From contig NZ_JALPNU010000007.1 in the NCBI RefSeq assembly GCF_030851345.1, forward strand, positions 62,001-126,000: a stretch of 64,000 nt of DNA, given 5' to 3'. The stretch's first letter is position 1, and every line of letters starts with the position of its first letter. The position numbers and the translations under genes were made by a program. Positions 43,972 through 53,167 of the stretch are shown in pieces. The notes beneath the pieces are model-generated. The model was not told where the DNA came from, ran no database searches, and was given only the letters and a program-made list of their open reading frames with translations. The DNA is from Marinifilum sp. D714 (GTDB lineage: Bacteria > Bacteroidota > Bacteroidia > Bacteroidales > Marinifilaceae).

Positions 43972-44765
43972 GATTTATTGGAGTTGTAATTATTCTTTTG
44001 TGCATGAACCTCGGTGCCAATGCACAATTATTGGAAGTTGAGAAGGAAATTGCAGGTGATTTTGAACAGCTGGTGCAAGCTGACAATGATTCGATAAAAC
44101 TTGTAATCTGTAAGAAAATTGAAGATTCCTTTCTGCGCGTATTACCCCAAAAGGAAAGTTTTGATTATGCTTTTTCCAAACTTAACCGGATTGGAAAAAT
44201 TACATCGCCAGATCTTAGATTTAGAATTTACAATTGGAATTGTGTGCTCTCCGATGGAAGTTATAAGTATTTTGGAATACTTCAATACAAGGAGAAATCT
44301 AAAATAAAGGTGAAGCTTCTTTCCGATAAAACGGAGGCAGATATGTTCTCAAGATATCTGCCGGAAAATTGGCCGGGAGCTTTGTATTATCAGATTATCC
44401 CATTCAAATCGAAAGGTGGAGCAAGCTATTTGCTATTGGGGTGGGATGGAAACAATGTTTCAACCAATAAGAAACTGATAGAAGTGTTGAGTTTTGAAAA
44501 ATCGGGGATAAAGTTTGGAAAGCCCGTAATTGCCTGGAGGGGAAAACAACTGAATCGTGTGGTTTTCGAATACGCAAAGCAAGCACGAATGAGTATCAAT
44601 TACCAGGAAAAAGAAAAGAGATTGGTGTTCGATCATCTGTCGCCTTCCAAGCCTCAATTCGCAAACCAATTTGAATATTACGGTCCGGATTTTACACACG
44701 ATGCTTTACTGTTGAAAAAGGGAATTTGGATTCTACAGGAAGATGTGGATGTAAGAAACAAGTAA
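43968..44765 (+). CDS. Secreted hypothetical protein coupled to the aminotransferase
   Basis: 265 aa with an N-terminal signal peptide (FIGVVIILLCMNLGANA). Mixed alpha/beta, with YYQIIPFKSKGGASYLLLGWDG in the middle; no named domain. ATGA overlap with the preceding gene suggests co-translation. I do not recognise the family, though it looks like a conserved Bacteroidota periplasmic protein. Confidence 0.8.
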   Translation: MRFIGVVIILLCMNLGANAQLLEVEKEIAGDFEQLVQADNDSIKLVICKKIEDSFLRVLPQKESFDYAFSKLNRIGKITSPDLRFRIYNWNCVLSDGSYKYFGILQYKEKSKIKVKLLSDKTEADMFSRYLPENWPGALYYQIIPFKSKGGASYLLLGWDGNNVSTNKKLIEVLSFEKSGIKFGKPVIAWRGKQLNRVVFEYAKQARMSINYQEKEKRLVFDHLSPSKPQFANQFEYYGPDFTHDALLLKKGIWILQEDVDVRNK

Positions 44766-44804
44766 TACCGTTAAGAAAATCTATTTATAAAAAAGGTATA
44801 ATTA

Positions 44805-46763
44805 ATGAGCGATACATTTAAATATCAGACGGAGCAATTTGCCGATGTTAAAATATTAAGATATCAGGTACCAGGCTTTGGAGATTTGAGTTTGCAGCAA
44901 AAAAAGCTGATTTACTTTTTGGCTGAAGCAGCAAGGTGTGGACGTGATATTCTATTCGATCAGAATAACAAGTACAATTTAAGAATTAGAAGAACTTTAG
45001 AAGCCATTGTAAAATCATTCTATGGAGATAGAGAGTCGGAAGATTTTAAGAACTTTTTGGTTTACACAAAAAGAGTGTGGTTCTCCAATGGAATTCACCA
45101 TCATTATTCGATGGATAAGTTTCTGCCAGATTTCGATGAGGAATATTTTGGAGATTTATTAGCCAATACCAATCCTGATTTATTGCCATTAGGCGAAAAA
45201 GAAGAGATAATAGATTTAATGAATCAATTGGTGCCGGTAATTTTTGAGGAAAACACTGAGGCAAAAAGAGTTGTTTTAAATCCTGATTTGGATTTAATTG
45301 CCGATTCGGCGAACAATTACTACGAAGGAGTCACGCAAAAAGAGGTAGAAGAATTCTACTCTAATGCTGATAAGGGTGATGCTGAGAGACCTCTGTCCAT
45401 TGGTTTAAATTCGAAGCTGACCAAAGAGAATGGCCAATTAATTGAAAAAATCTGGAAGATTGGAGGAATGTATTCTTCTGCAATTGAGAAAGTAGTTTTC
45501 TGGTTAGAGAAAGCGATAGAAGTTGCGGATAGTGATCTTCAGAAGGAATCATTAATAAAATTGGTTGATTTTTATAGAACAGGCGATTTAAAAACATTCG
45601 ACGAATATTCTATTCTTTGGGTGAAGGATTTGGATGCTCATGTAGATGTGGTAAACGGATTTATTGAGGTTTACGGCGATGCACTAGCCTTTAAAGCAAG
45701 CTGGGAATCGGTTGTGAACTTTAAGGATGTTGAGGCTACCAAACGCACAGAAATTATCTCGGATAATGCACAATGGTTCGAGGATAATTCGCCGGTTGAT
45801 GATAGATTTAAAAAGGATGAGGTAAAAGGTGTGAGTGCCAAAGTAATTACAGTAGCCATGTTAGGAGGCGATTGTCATCCGGCTACGCCTATTGGAATTA
45901 ACTTGCCAAATGCCGAATGGATAAGAAAAGAGCACGGAAGTAAATCTGTAACCATCGATAACATTACACATGCCTATCATCAATCATCGCTGAAAAGTGG
46001 AATGTTGGAAGAGTTTGCTTATAGCGATGAGGAAGTTGCAAGAGCGAAAGAGCATGGCTATTTAGGTGGAAATCTGCATACCGATTTGCATGAATGTTTG
46101 GGGCATGGATCGGGACAATTGTTGTCAGGCGTGGGTATGGATGCTTTGAAAAACTACCATTCTACATTGGAAGAGGCAAGAGCTGATTTGTTTGCACTGT
46201 ACTATATGATGGATCCGAAAATGGTTGAAATTGGATTGATGCCAAGTCTGGATGTTGCAAAAGCAGAGTACGATGGATACATCCGTAACGGATTATTGAC
46301 TCAACTTACCCGTATAGAATTGGGTAAGGATATTGAGGAATCGCACATGCGAAACAGACAGTTGATTGCAAAATGGGTATTTGAAAGAGGTGACAATGCA
46401 ATTGAGAAAGTGAAGAAGGAAGACAAAACTTTCTTTGTGGTGAAGGATTACGAAAAACTGAGGGGGCTATTTGGAGAATTGCTTGCCGAAGTACAAAGAA
46501 TAAAATCAGTAGGAGATCTTGAAGCAGGAAAAGCTTTGGTTGAGAATTATGGTGTTAAGGTGGATGAGGATCTACATAAAGAGGTGAAAGAGCGATTCGA
46601 AAAATTGAATCTTGCGGCTTATGCTGGTTTCATCAATCCTGATTATCATCCAATTATTGAAAATGATGAGATTGTTGATGTGGAGATATCCTATCCTATG
46701 GACTTTATGGAACAAATGTTAGAGTACAGTGAAAAGTATTCTTTCTTGCCACATGTAAACTAA
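44805..46763 (+). CDS. Dipeptidyl-peptidase III-like metallopeptidase (family M49)
   Basis: 652 aa, shorter than eukaryotic DPP III but usual for bacteria. The M49 zinc motif HECLGHG (in DLHECLGHGSGQLL) and the second motif EEARADLFALYYM supply His, His, Glu ligands and the catalytic Glu. No signal peptide, so cytosolic. It removes dipeptides from the N-terminus of oligopeptides. Stands alone after a 40-bp gap. Confidence 0.93.
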   Translation: MSDTFKYQTEQFADVKILRYQVPGFGDLSLQQKKLIYFLAEAARCGRDILFDQNNKYNLRIRRTLEAIVKSFYGDRESEDFKNFLVYTKRVWFSNGIHHHYSMDKFLPDFDEEYFGDLLANTNPDLLPLGEKEEIIDLMNQLVPVIFEENTEAKRVVLNPDLDLIADSANNYYEGVTQKEVEEFYSNADKGDAERPLSIGLNSKLTKENGQLIEKIWKIGGMYSSAIEKVVFWLEKAIEVADSDLQKESLIKLVDFYRTGDLKTFDEYSILWVKDLDAHVDVVNGFIEVYGDALAFKASWESVVNFKDVEATKRTEIISDNAQWFEDNSPVDDRFKKDEVKGVSAKVITVAMLGGDCHPATPIGINLPNAEWIRKEHGSKSVTIDNITHAYHQSSLKSGMLEEFAYSDEEVARAKEHGYLGGNLHTDLHECLGHGSGQLLSGVGMDALKNYHSTLEEARADLFALYYMMDPKMVEIGLMPSLDVAKAEYDGYIRNGLLTQLTRIELGKDIEESHMRNRQLIAKWVFERGDNAIEKVKKEDKTFFVVKDYEKLRGLFGELLAEVQRIKSVGDLEAGKALVENYGVKVDEDLHKEVKERFEKLNLAAYAGFINPDYHPIIENDEIVDVEISYPMDFMEQMLEYSEKYSFLPHVN

Positions 46764-46920
46764 TTTGAAGGAATCTTAAAGCTGTTTGATGCTCTCACTT
46801 CAAGTGAGGGTATCAATATTTTAAAACTAAAGGAAAATTTACCACAAAGGGTAAAAAAGGTTTTCACAAAGGAACACAAAGGGTTTTTGCTATTAGCAAA
46901 GGCCCTTTTTTGTTTTGGTA

Positions 46921-46950
46921 GTAGAGACGTAGCATGCTACGTCTGTACGG
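46921..46950. repeat. 30-bp dispersed repeat with 18-bp palindrome (copy 1)
   Basis: Contains GACGTAGCATGCTACGTC, a perfect palindrome, flanked by GTAGA- and -TGTACGG. An identical 30-bp copy lies at 50435-50464; both are followed at a distance by TCCTGACAGGTTTATA. REP-like. The rest of the 46764-47038 gap holds a GCGATGCGATGCGAT run and hairpins, no gene. Confidence 0.85.
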
Positions 46951-47038
46951 TAGTCAATATAAGTCCTGACAGGTTTATAAATATAATTTAACATGCGATG
47001 CGATGCGATAAACCTGCGATTCCAATCAATGGCGATTT

Positions 47039-47335
47039 TCATTTAGAAGTCATTTCAAGAAGTTCGAATTGCACGTAACTGACAGCTTCATCAATAATTA
47101 AATTTAATTCTGAACTTGAAAAGTTCATGTTTAAAGCTACGTCATCGGCAAAATACGCTTCAATTATTGGAGATAATCCTCTCAATTCGTTACTATATTC
47201 ATTAATTTTGTGCTTAATAATTTCTCTTTTTATAGAATTAGGTAACTCGCGTAAATCCTGTGTTTCTTCATATAGTTTTTTTAATATGAAATCTTCCATA
47301 TGCCTTTTAAGAGTGAAAGCTGCTTTTAATTTCAT
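47039..47335 (-). CDS. Small helical hypothetical protein
   Basis: 98 aa, all-helical, acidic (ELRELPNSIKREIIKHKINEY-like stretch; ending VSYVQFELLEMTSK). Not recognised. First of five minus-strand genes in an accessory cluster between two identical repeats. Confidence 0.6.
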   Translation of the reverse strand: MKLKAAFTLKRHMEDFILKKLYEETQDLRELPNSIKREIIKHKINEYSNELRGLSPIIEAYFADDVALNMNFSSSELNLIIDEAVSYVQFELLEMTSK

Positions 47336-47382
47336 GGGTTTATGTTGATTAAGATTTATTTTGATTTCGAATCTTTACAGGT

Positions 47383-48243
47383 TTATTTTGGAGGTAAAAT
47401 AGTAAATTGAATAGCTAAACAGTCATCACATCCATTTAGTTTGTGCCACTCATTCTTCGAAATTATTTTTACCACTACTGATTTTAATTCACCTACATGC
47501 TTTGCTTCGAAATTGATCTCAATATTTTTTTGATTTTTAACCTCCATGTCATCAAATTTCCAAATTAGATCATATTCATTTTCATGAAATGAAGGATCTA
47601 CCTCAATTTGTAGACTTACAGTATCATTACAATAAATATCGAATCCTCTATTATTAATTATTAAACAATTGGTTGCCCAATCAATATTTTCACGAAGAAA
47701 GTGTTGTCCTAACGAATCAGAATAAGATAGAATTGTCGGTACATTAAATTTTTTCTCTTGATTCATGTTACTGTATTGTATTTTTATGGATTCAATGATA
47801 TCATTACTGTAACAGATTACTTTTTCTAAATGACGAATCGAAATAGGATTGATATGATATAGGCGGTTTCTTATTTCGCTGAGATCTTCTAATGTATTCT
47901 TTAATTGAATTCTTCCTAATGGATAATTAGATTCAAAAAATGGGCGAAAATATTTTTGATATAAATCCTCTTTACAAATGATATAGATTAAATGTTCGAG
48001 AAGAGATGCATCTATTATTCTACTAAACCTTTCTGGATGTTTTTGAAACCTTGAGTTTATGCTATCTCGTATCTCCTTTTTTATTAAGAAATGACCTACA
48101 GGAGATTGATAGTTAATAAAATCATTACCAAAATCAGCTGATAATTGTTGATCGATAACCCTTCTTAACCAATATTCTAGATTTTCTAAATACTTTTTTG
48201 CGTATTCCTTTTTAGATTCTTCTGTTAGTTTATAAAGTGGCAT
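47383..48243 (-). CDS. HEPN-domain protein (Swt1-like)
   Basis: 286 aa. The N-terminal 145 residues are helical (LENLEYWLRRVIDQQL) and contain EIRNRLYHIN, an R-x4-H HEPN motif, the active site of many RNA-cutting HEPN domains. The C-terminal half is beta-rich (ISYSDSLGQ..., SLQIEVDPSFHE, VVVKIISKNEW) and may be a sensing or ligand-binding domain. HEPN ribonucleases act in toxin-antitoxin and abortive-infection systems; that this is one is inference, since no clear antitoxin partner is adjacent. Confidence 0.6.
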   Translation of the reverse strand: MPLYKLTEESKKEYAKKYLENLEYWLRRVIDQQLSADFGNDFINYQSPVGHFLIKKEIRDSINSRFQKHPERFSRIIDASLLEHLIYIICKEDLYQKYFRPFFESNYPLGRIQLKNTLEDLSEIRNRLYHINPISIRHLEKVICYSNDIIESIKIQYSNMNQEKKFNVPTILSYSDSLGQHFLRENIDWATNCLIINNRGFDIYCNDTVSLQIEVDPSFHENEYDLIWKFDDMEVKNQKNIEINFEAKHVGELKSVVVKIISKNEWHKLNGCDDCLAIQFTILPPK

Positions 48244-48261
48244 TTTGAAAATGATTCAATT

Positions 48262-48765
48262 CTAAAATAAGTTTTCAATATTTCTCCCTCCAAATAATTC
48301 AATTAAATGATTAAAGGCTTTTAAAATTCTCTTTGCTAAATCATCATTTAATGATTCTTCATGGAAAGCTAGGCTTAATATTTCACGATTTTGAACTCCC
48401 ATGCCATTATCATTTACATTATTCCCAATAAGGATAACTTTGATAGGTTTTTGATCTTGGTAACTAAAATTCAATAGCTGGATTTGATCCTTACTTGTTA
48501 TATCAACATTTAATCTTTTTAAATCAAGTTTAGTGGTGTAAAAGATTGGTTCTTCATTTTTTAATTTGAAGTCCCATGATATTGTTAGGTTAGAATTTTC
48601 GACTTCGAATTTATATATACATTTTAATTGTTCGCTATTAGGTGAAATCTCCCTTATTTTTTTATTAATCCACAAAATAGTTTCTTCTTTTGTTGGAGAG
48701 TTTCCTTGAGAATACATTAAGTTACTAAATAGTATCAGGGTAAGGCAAACGATTATGTGTTTCAT
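48262..48765 (-). CDS. Secreted hypothetical protein
   Basis: 167 aa with signal peptide (MKHIIVCLTLILFSNLMYSQG). The mature part (SPTKEETILWINKKIREIS onward) is mixed alpha/beta. Not recognised. It lies 18 bp from the HEPN gene, same strand, so possibly co-transcribed. Confidence 0.7.
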   Translation of the reverse strand: MKHIIVCLTLILFSNLMYSQGNSPTKEETILWINKKIREISPNSEQLKCIYKFEVENSNLTISWDFKLKNEEPIFYTTKLDLKRLNVDITSKDQIQLLNFSYQDQKPIKVILIGNNVNDNGMGVQNREILSLAFHEESLNDDLAKRILKAFNHLIELFGGRNIENLF

Positions 48766-48863
48766 AAGAGTTGAGGTAAATTCATAAAATGTAAGTTTTT
48801 AATATAATAGAGAGTAAAGAGACAGGATTAATATACCTGTCTCTATTTTTGAAACATACTGTT

Positions 48864-49139
48864 TTACCAATTATTTTTAATCCAATCTTTAATTTTATCT
48901 TGACTTCTAATTGAAGTTGGAACATCTTCTCGTATCATTTTTTCAATTTTATTTGCACTTGATTTATTCTTAAGAGAATAAATATCTGCAAACTTGTTAA
49001 TAAAATAAAGAACTTCATATCCTTCTTTTCGATTAAGAAGAGTGTTGTCTGGATTACCCGTAATTTTCGGATTGTCGTCTCTATAGACAGTCCAAGAATA
49101 GTCCGTGTAGACTAAATCTGATTTACTTATTAGCGCCAT
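48864..49139 (-). CDS. Small conserved-looking hypothetical protein
   Basis: 91 aa, soluble. The sequence KITGNPDNTLLNRKEGYEVLYFINKF suggests a small conserved alpha/beta protein of Bacteroidota; function unknown. A hairpin terminator follows its stop (AGACAGG...CCTGTCT, about 48813-48845). Confidence 0.65.
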   Translation of the reverse strand: MALISKSDLVYTDYSWTVYRDDNPKITGNPDNTLLNRKEGYEVLYFINKFADIYSLKNKSSANKIEKMIREDVPTSIRSQDKIKDWIKNNW

Positions 49140-49226
49140 TTCTTTTTGATTTATGTGTTAATAATTAAAAAAACGAAACAAGGCCTTACAGCCTTGTCTC
49201 TACCCAATTAATTAAATACTTATGAC

Positions 49227-49970
49227 TTATTCCGCCTCGCTGTTTCCTTCTTCTTCTGAAGCAGGTCGGTTTCTACGAGTCCTTATTTTTGTGTTGATGG
49301 TTTCGATGTAGTGAGTAATTTTTGCATAAACTTCGTCAAACTCATCAGTTTGAACTTTTGCCATCACCATTAGGTAAGGCAATAGTTCGTTGTTAAAAAT
49401 ATCGATCACCACTTTTTTCTGAATGCTCGAAGGAATGGTATCTTCCTTTAAGGCTTGTATGTCTTGGTTCTTTAGGTAAAGCGTATTTAACTCGGTAGCA
49501 ACCGCTTTTAATTCTGCCAATGGAGCCGCAACCCCTACCAAGGAATCTACCACAGGTTTCATATCAGGCTTTTCGTATTCTTCTACTAGTGAAAAAGCAC
49601 GAGCCAACTCTTTTTCGTAACCCAATTTGTAGAAAGTAGGATCGTAACTAGCCAGTTTGTCTAAAGCTTTCTCGGCATTTTTAGCTATGGTTTCGTCGGA
49701 AGAGTAGGTGTTGGCTTCAATAAATTTTTTCACACAAATTACCCTGTCATCAAAATTGCGATCTAAATCAGCCAATTCTGTGGTGTACTCATGCTTTCGT
49801 TCAATGCTTAATGCACCTGATAAGGTGTTGGTTTCAGTACTCAGTTTCGTTTTTAGGTCTGATAAATAAGCATTGGTGCTCAAATCGAGTTCTCCCAAAA
49901 GAGTGAGAGAGTTGGTTGCAATATGCTTTGCTTCGTCTGCATCGCATCTGCTTAGGATTTTTATTTCCAT
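49227..49970 (-). CDS. DUF6261-like helical protein
   Basis: 247 aa, almost entirely helical with no membrane segment: NSLTLLGELDLSTNAYL, IERKHEYTTELADLDRNFDD and an acidic/arginine-rich C-terminus (TRRNRPASEEEGNSEAE). It resembles the DUF6261 proteins common as variable copies in Bacteroidota. A terminator with ACAAGGC...GCCTTGT (49178-49197) and T-run follows its stop. Function unknown. Confidence 0.65.
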   Translation of the reverse strand: MEIKILSRCDADEAKHIATNSLTLLGELDLSTNAYLSDLKTKLSTETNTLSGALSIERKHEYTTELADLDRNFDDRVICVKKFIEANTYSSDETIAKNAEKALDKLASYDPTFYKLGYEKELARAFSLVEEYEKPDMKPVVDSLVGVAAPLAELKAVATELNTLYLKNQDIQALKEDTIPSSIQKKVVIDIFNNELLPYLMVMAKVQTDEFDEVYAKITHYIETINTKIRTRRNRPASEEEGNSEAE

Positions 49971-50170
49971 AATTCAATGTTTTGGTTTGTGATATAAGGT
50001 TTTGTATTATTGGGTAAATCTAAATTATGAAAGTAAATTGAATTGTAAAAATTAATCAGTATGAAAATACTGATTTTAATATTTTAGCAAACTTGGCACA
50101 TTTGACAGCTTGATTTGATGGAAAATAATTGTACTTTAATTGGTTTTTTATGTTGAGAGATGAATGTTCT

Positions 50171-50416
50171 TGGCAAAACGAACTTTAGTTTGAGGGAGAG
50201 CATAATTCTTTTGTCAAAATACCCTCAACGATAAAAGTTTTCAAATTTCACCTGACAAAATGCTCTCGACGTTCAGAGTTGCAAAAATCCAACGGACAAA
50301 ACGCTCTCGACAAACGAAAAACTCAGAATTTTACTGACAAAATGCTCTCGATGATCGGGGAGGGGAAAATTTCAATGGAAAAGAGCTCTCGACAGATAGT
50401 GAAAAGGAAAATCTGT
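50171..50416. repeat. Six-unit repeat array with exact 41-nt period
   Basis: Units start at 50171, 50212, 50253, 50294, 50335 and 50376, each 41 nt, and a partial seventh begins at 50417 (TGGCAA). The first 17 nt are conserved (TGACAAAATGCTCTCGA in units 3 and 5; GGACAAAACGCTCTCGA in unit 4; TGGAAAAGAGCTCTCGA in unit 6), degenerate in units 1-2. The other 24 nt differ but end in A-rich AAAAT/AATTT words. Confidence 0.8.
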
Positions 50417-50434
50417 TGGCAATTTGTTATTTGG

Positions 50435-50464
50435 GTAGAGACGTAGCATGCTACGTCTGTACGG
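50435..50464. repeat. 30-bp dispersed repeat with 18-bp palindrome (copy 2)
   Basis: Identical over 30 bp and in the same orientation to the copy at 46921-46950. Confidence 0.85.
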
Positions 50465-50536
50465 TGTGGCATAAAAGAAAACCTGCCAGAATTTGTAATC
50501 CTGACAGGTTTATATTAATGATATTTTGGAAAAATT

Positions 50537-53167
50537 TTAAAAATTAAATTTCAATTTCACACCTGTATCTCTGTGATGCTTGCCATCAAAACTCCAAACG
50601 ACTTCAACATCCATGAAAAGGAAGATTTGTGATAATCCGTAACCCACTTCCCAATAGTTTTTCTTGTTTTCGTGAGTTAGATAGTTGGCAAAAACTCTTT
50701 CCTGAATGGCCAATGAATTGTTCAAAATTGGCAAACGTTTCAGTAAGAATCGGTCAGACTCATATTGCAGGTGAGCCTCAAGATAATCTTCGGTGGTTGA
50801 GTGCTGATAGTAATCCAACAAACGGAAAGTGTTTAAACCACCACCCAACATTACAGTAGGCTTGCTGGTATTAAAGTGTTTAAAATCCGAAAAGTGCATG
50901 TTGTCACTAGTTAGAAAGGTTCCGGCTTTCACGTTATAGGATATTCTATCATTAAATCCGGTTTCAAACTCTTGTCTAATCGAGGCTTCGAGCAAGGAGT
51001 AATCGGCTTCCGAATCGAAAACATCTTTAATGGCTTGTTTGTATCTTAAGCCGAATGTTGGTTGATTGTGATACCAGGTCATTCGTTTCACACCTTTTTC
51101 GATAGAATATCTATGTCGTGGCGTGTATTCCAATTTTGCTTCAACACTAAATGCCTTGTTGTCTTGCACCAATAAAGGATCAACTCCTTCAGGGATGTTG
51201 ATGGTATATTCATTATCATCAGGATCGGAAATGTACCATGAGTTGTTATTGTACAACTGCTTTCGATTTGCATATTCAACACTGGCAGATAATCTTAAAC
51301 CATTTGCCAAATCGGCATTGTGCCAAATGTTGATATAGTTTTTATCATACAGTTTCATGTAATTGTCCTTAAAATACAATGAACTCATGGCATTCAGAAG
51401 TGGATCGATACCTGTTTTTCCATTAAAATCGACTGCTTTGCTTCCCAAGCCAAAACCAATGTACGATCGTTTTAATCCGTTGTAACGATAATATGTGCTT
51501 AAGGAATAATCGAGATGTTCCCTTGAAAATGCATAGGTGAATTCCGGACTTAAAGTGAAGTAATGACCCAAAGTGTCGGATTTTGTATATCGAAAAGGAG
51601 CATTAAAGGTAAATCCCTGAACAGTATTGTACGATACTTTATCAAAACTTAATAATCCTGGTGTGGTGAAATTTGAGTTCGATTCCTTGTATTTGTAGGT
51701 TTTACCAAAAAGCAGGTGATTGAATTTAAATTTGCGATTGGCCATACGCACTGAATCCTTGTACTCCGGAGTATTGCGAACAATTTCCATGGAGTCCTTT
51801 TTCTCGAAACTGATTTTCTCATCTTCCGATAGAGGAATAGGACGCATCTCTGCCCAATACAAAGAGTCTTTGTCTTTGGCATCCTTGGCCATTTTTACTT
51901 TTTCAATTTTGATTTCCAATGGCTCTCGCACCTTTTCCTTTTTGGGTTTTTCGGTGTCCTTTTCCATTAGGCGAGCCAATTTGCGCATTTCGGAATTGCT
52001 CATGTCATCCTTTTCCAGAAGCGTTTGAATTTCTTTCTTGCGCTTTTGTTCTTTTACCGATAACACTTTCGATTCCTGATTACCCAATTCTGCCACTTGT
52101 GCTTCTTCTTGTTTTTTAGAGATGTCGAGTTTCTTCAGGTAATCATGATCCAAATCGGGATTCAAAGTAATCTGGTAATCTTTAATAGAGGCTACATACA
52201 TGCCTTCCAATCCGAAACCCATGCCTTTAAATTTGATGTTGAAATCGAAACTTACCGGCATCCAAACCTCTTCTTTTACCGGAGCATACAATTGGTGCAT
52301 GTGTACATCGGTCATTGGTAAATTCAATTTTAAATCGGCAGAGTGAATGTTCCAGTAGTTTTCGGCAATATTGATGTAACCGCGAAACAAATCTTTCCCT
52401 TTTCTTTTGGGTGTTACCTTAATTTTGTTGATCATTCTCCCTTGATCTTCAAAAACCGATTCAAGCTCGAAACGGTACACTGCAAAAGCAGTTTTATCGA
52501 GCGGAGAGATGAATCCGTCATCTTTGGTATTGTACAAGTTGGCAGTAATAAACTGCATAGGATCGGCTTGCTCACCCAAACCAGATGAACGTATCGAGAT
52601 AACCTCTTCCTTTACCTTATCAGGCAATTCGAAGTGAATTTTTGAAATGTTTTCGGTTACGAAAGTTTTTCCTGCGGTAATGCCTTCTTCTGCCAGTTTC
52701 TTTTTAAATAATCTGGGTACGCTGGTTACTTTCCCCGATCCTTTTAGGTAAACCATATTGTTGTATTGGCTAACCTGCTTGGTGTAATAATCGCCCATTG
52801 CAATGGCTTTGCGCATTACATAGTAAGCAGGATCTTCACCGCTGGCCAACACCTTAACCTCTTTTAGCTGGTAGGTTTGAGGAGCCAAGGCAACGTCCAT
52901 GTTCAGGTCGTTTTCTGTCATGTTAACCACAACTTCTTTGGTCTGATATCCGAGGTATCTGTAATGTAAATTCCATGTTCCTTTTGCAAGATCCATATAA
53001 TACTCCCCATCAATATTTGAAGTGGTTCCAGTTGCCAATTCCTTGATGTAGATGTTTGCAAATGGAATGGGTTTTCCTTCTAAATCTGTGATCTTACCGC
53101 TAATTTTCTGTGCATATCCCGATAAAGAAATCAGGAAGAAGAGAATGATAGTGTAAATTTTTGTCAT
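50537..53167 (-). CDS. DUF5686 outer-membrane protein with carboxypeptidase-like domain
   Basis: 876 aa. Signal peptide (IYTIILFFLISLSGYA), then a carboxypeptidase-D-type regulatory beta-sandwich (20-100; ISGKITDLEGKPIPFANIYI, LGYQTKEVVVN), a large periplasmic/beta region with YYVMRKAIAM, a charged helical insertion (about 345-430, rich in Lys/Glu) and a C-terminal beta-barrel ending in TGVKLKFNF. The architecture is that of DUF5686 proteins, which are outer-membrane proteins of unknown function in Bacteroidota. Monocistronic. Confidence 0.88.
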   Translation of the reverse strand: MTKIYTIILFFLISLSGYAQKISGKITDLEGKPIPFANIYIKELATGTTSNIDGEYYMDLAKGTWNLHYRYLGYQTKEVVVNMTENDLNMDVALAPQTYQLKEVKVLASGEDPAYYVMRKAIAMGDYYTKQVSQYNNMVYLKGSGKVTSVPRLFKKKLAEEGITAGKTFVTENISKIHFELPDKVKEEVISIRSSGLGEQADPMQFITANLYNTKDDGFISPLDKTAFAVYRFELESVFEDQGRMINKIKVTPKRKGKDLFRGYINIAENYWNIHSADLKLNLPMTDVHMHQLYAPVKEEVWMPVSFDFNIKFKGMGFGLEGMYVASIKDYQITLNPDLDHDYLKKLDISKKQEEAQVAELGNQESKVLSVKEQKRKKEIQTLLEKDDMSNSEMRKLARLMEKDTEKPKKEKVREPLEIKIEKVKMAKDAKDKDSLYWAEMRPIPLSEDEKISFEKKDSMEIVRNTPEYKDSVRMANRKFKFNHLLFGKTYKYKESNSNFTTPGLLSFDKVSYNTVQGFTFNAPFRYTKSDTLGHYFTLSPEFTYAFSREHLDYSLSTYYRYNGLKRSYIGFGLGSKAVDFNGKTGIDPLLNAMSSLYFKDNYMKLYDKNYINIWHNADLANGLRLSASVEYANRKQLYNNNSWYISDPDDNEYTINIPEGVDPLLVQDNKAFSVEAKLEYTPRHRYSIEKGVKRMTWYHNQPTFGLRYKQAIKDVFDSEADYSLLEASIRQEFETGFNDRISYNVKAGTFLTSDNMHFSDFKHFNTSKPTVMLGGGLNTFRLLDYYQHSTTEDYLEAHLQYESDRFLLKRLPILNNSLAIQERVFANYLTHENKKNYWEVGYGLSQIFLFMDVEVVWSFDGKHHRDTGVKLKFNF

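Larger units (their letters stand above)
49971..50536. other. 566-bp non-coding region with repeat array
   Basis: No gene. It holds the 41-nt periodic array (50171-50416), the second 30-bp palindromic repeat (50435-50464) and a hairpin AACCTG-CCAG / CTGACAGGTT near 50480-50512 that may terminate the DUF5686 gene. The first 200 bp are AT-rich without structure that I can support. Confidence 0.6.

Noticed and set aside
50171-50416. CRISPR array
   Set aside because: Repeat part is only about 17 nt, imperfect, with 24-nt interspaces, and no cas gene is in the window.
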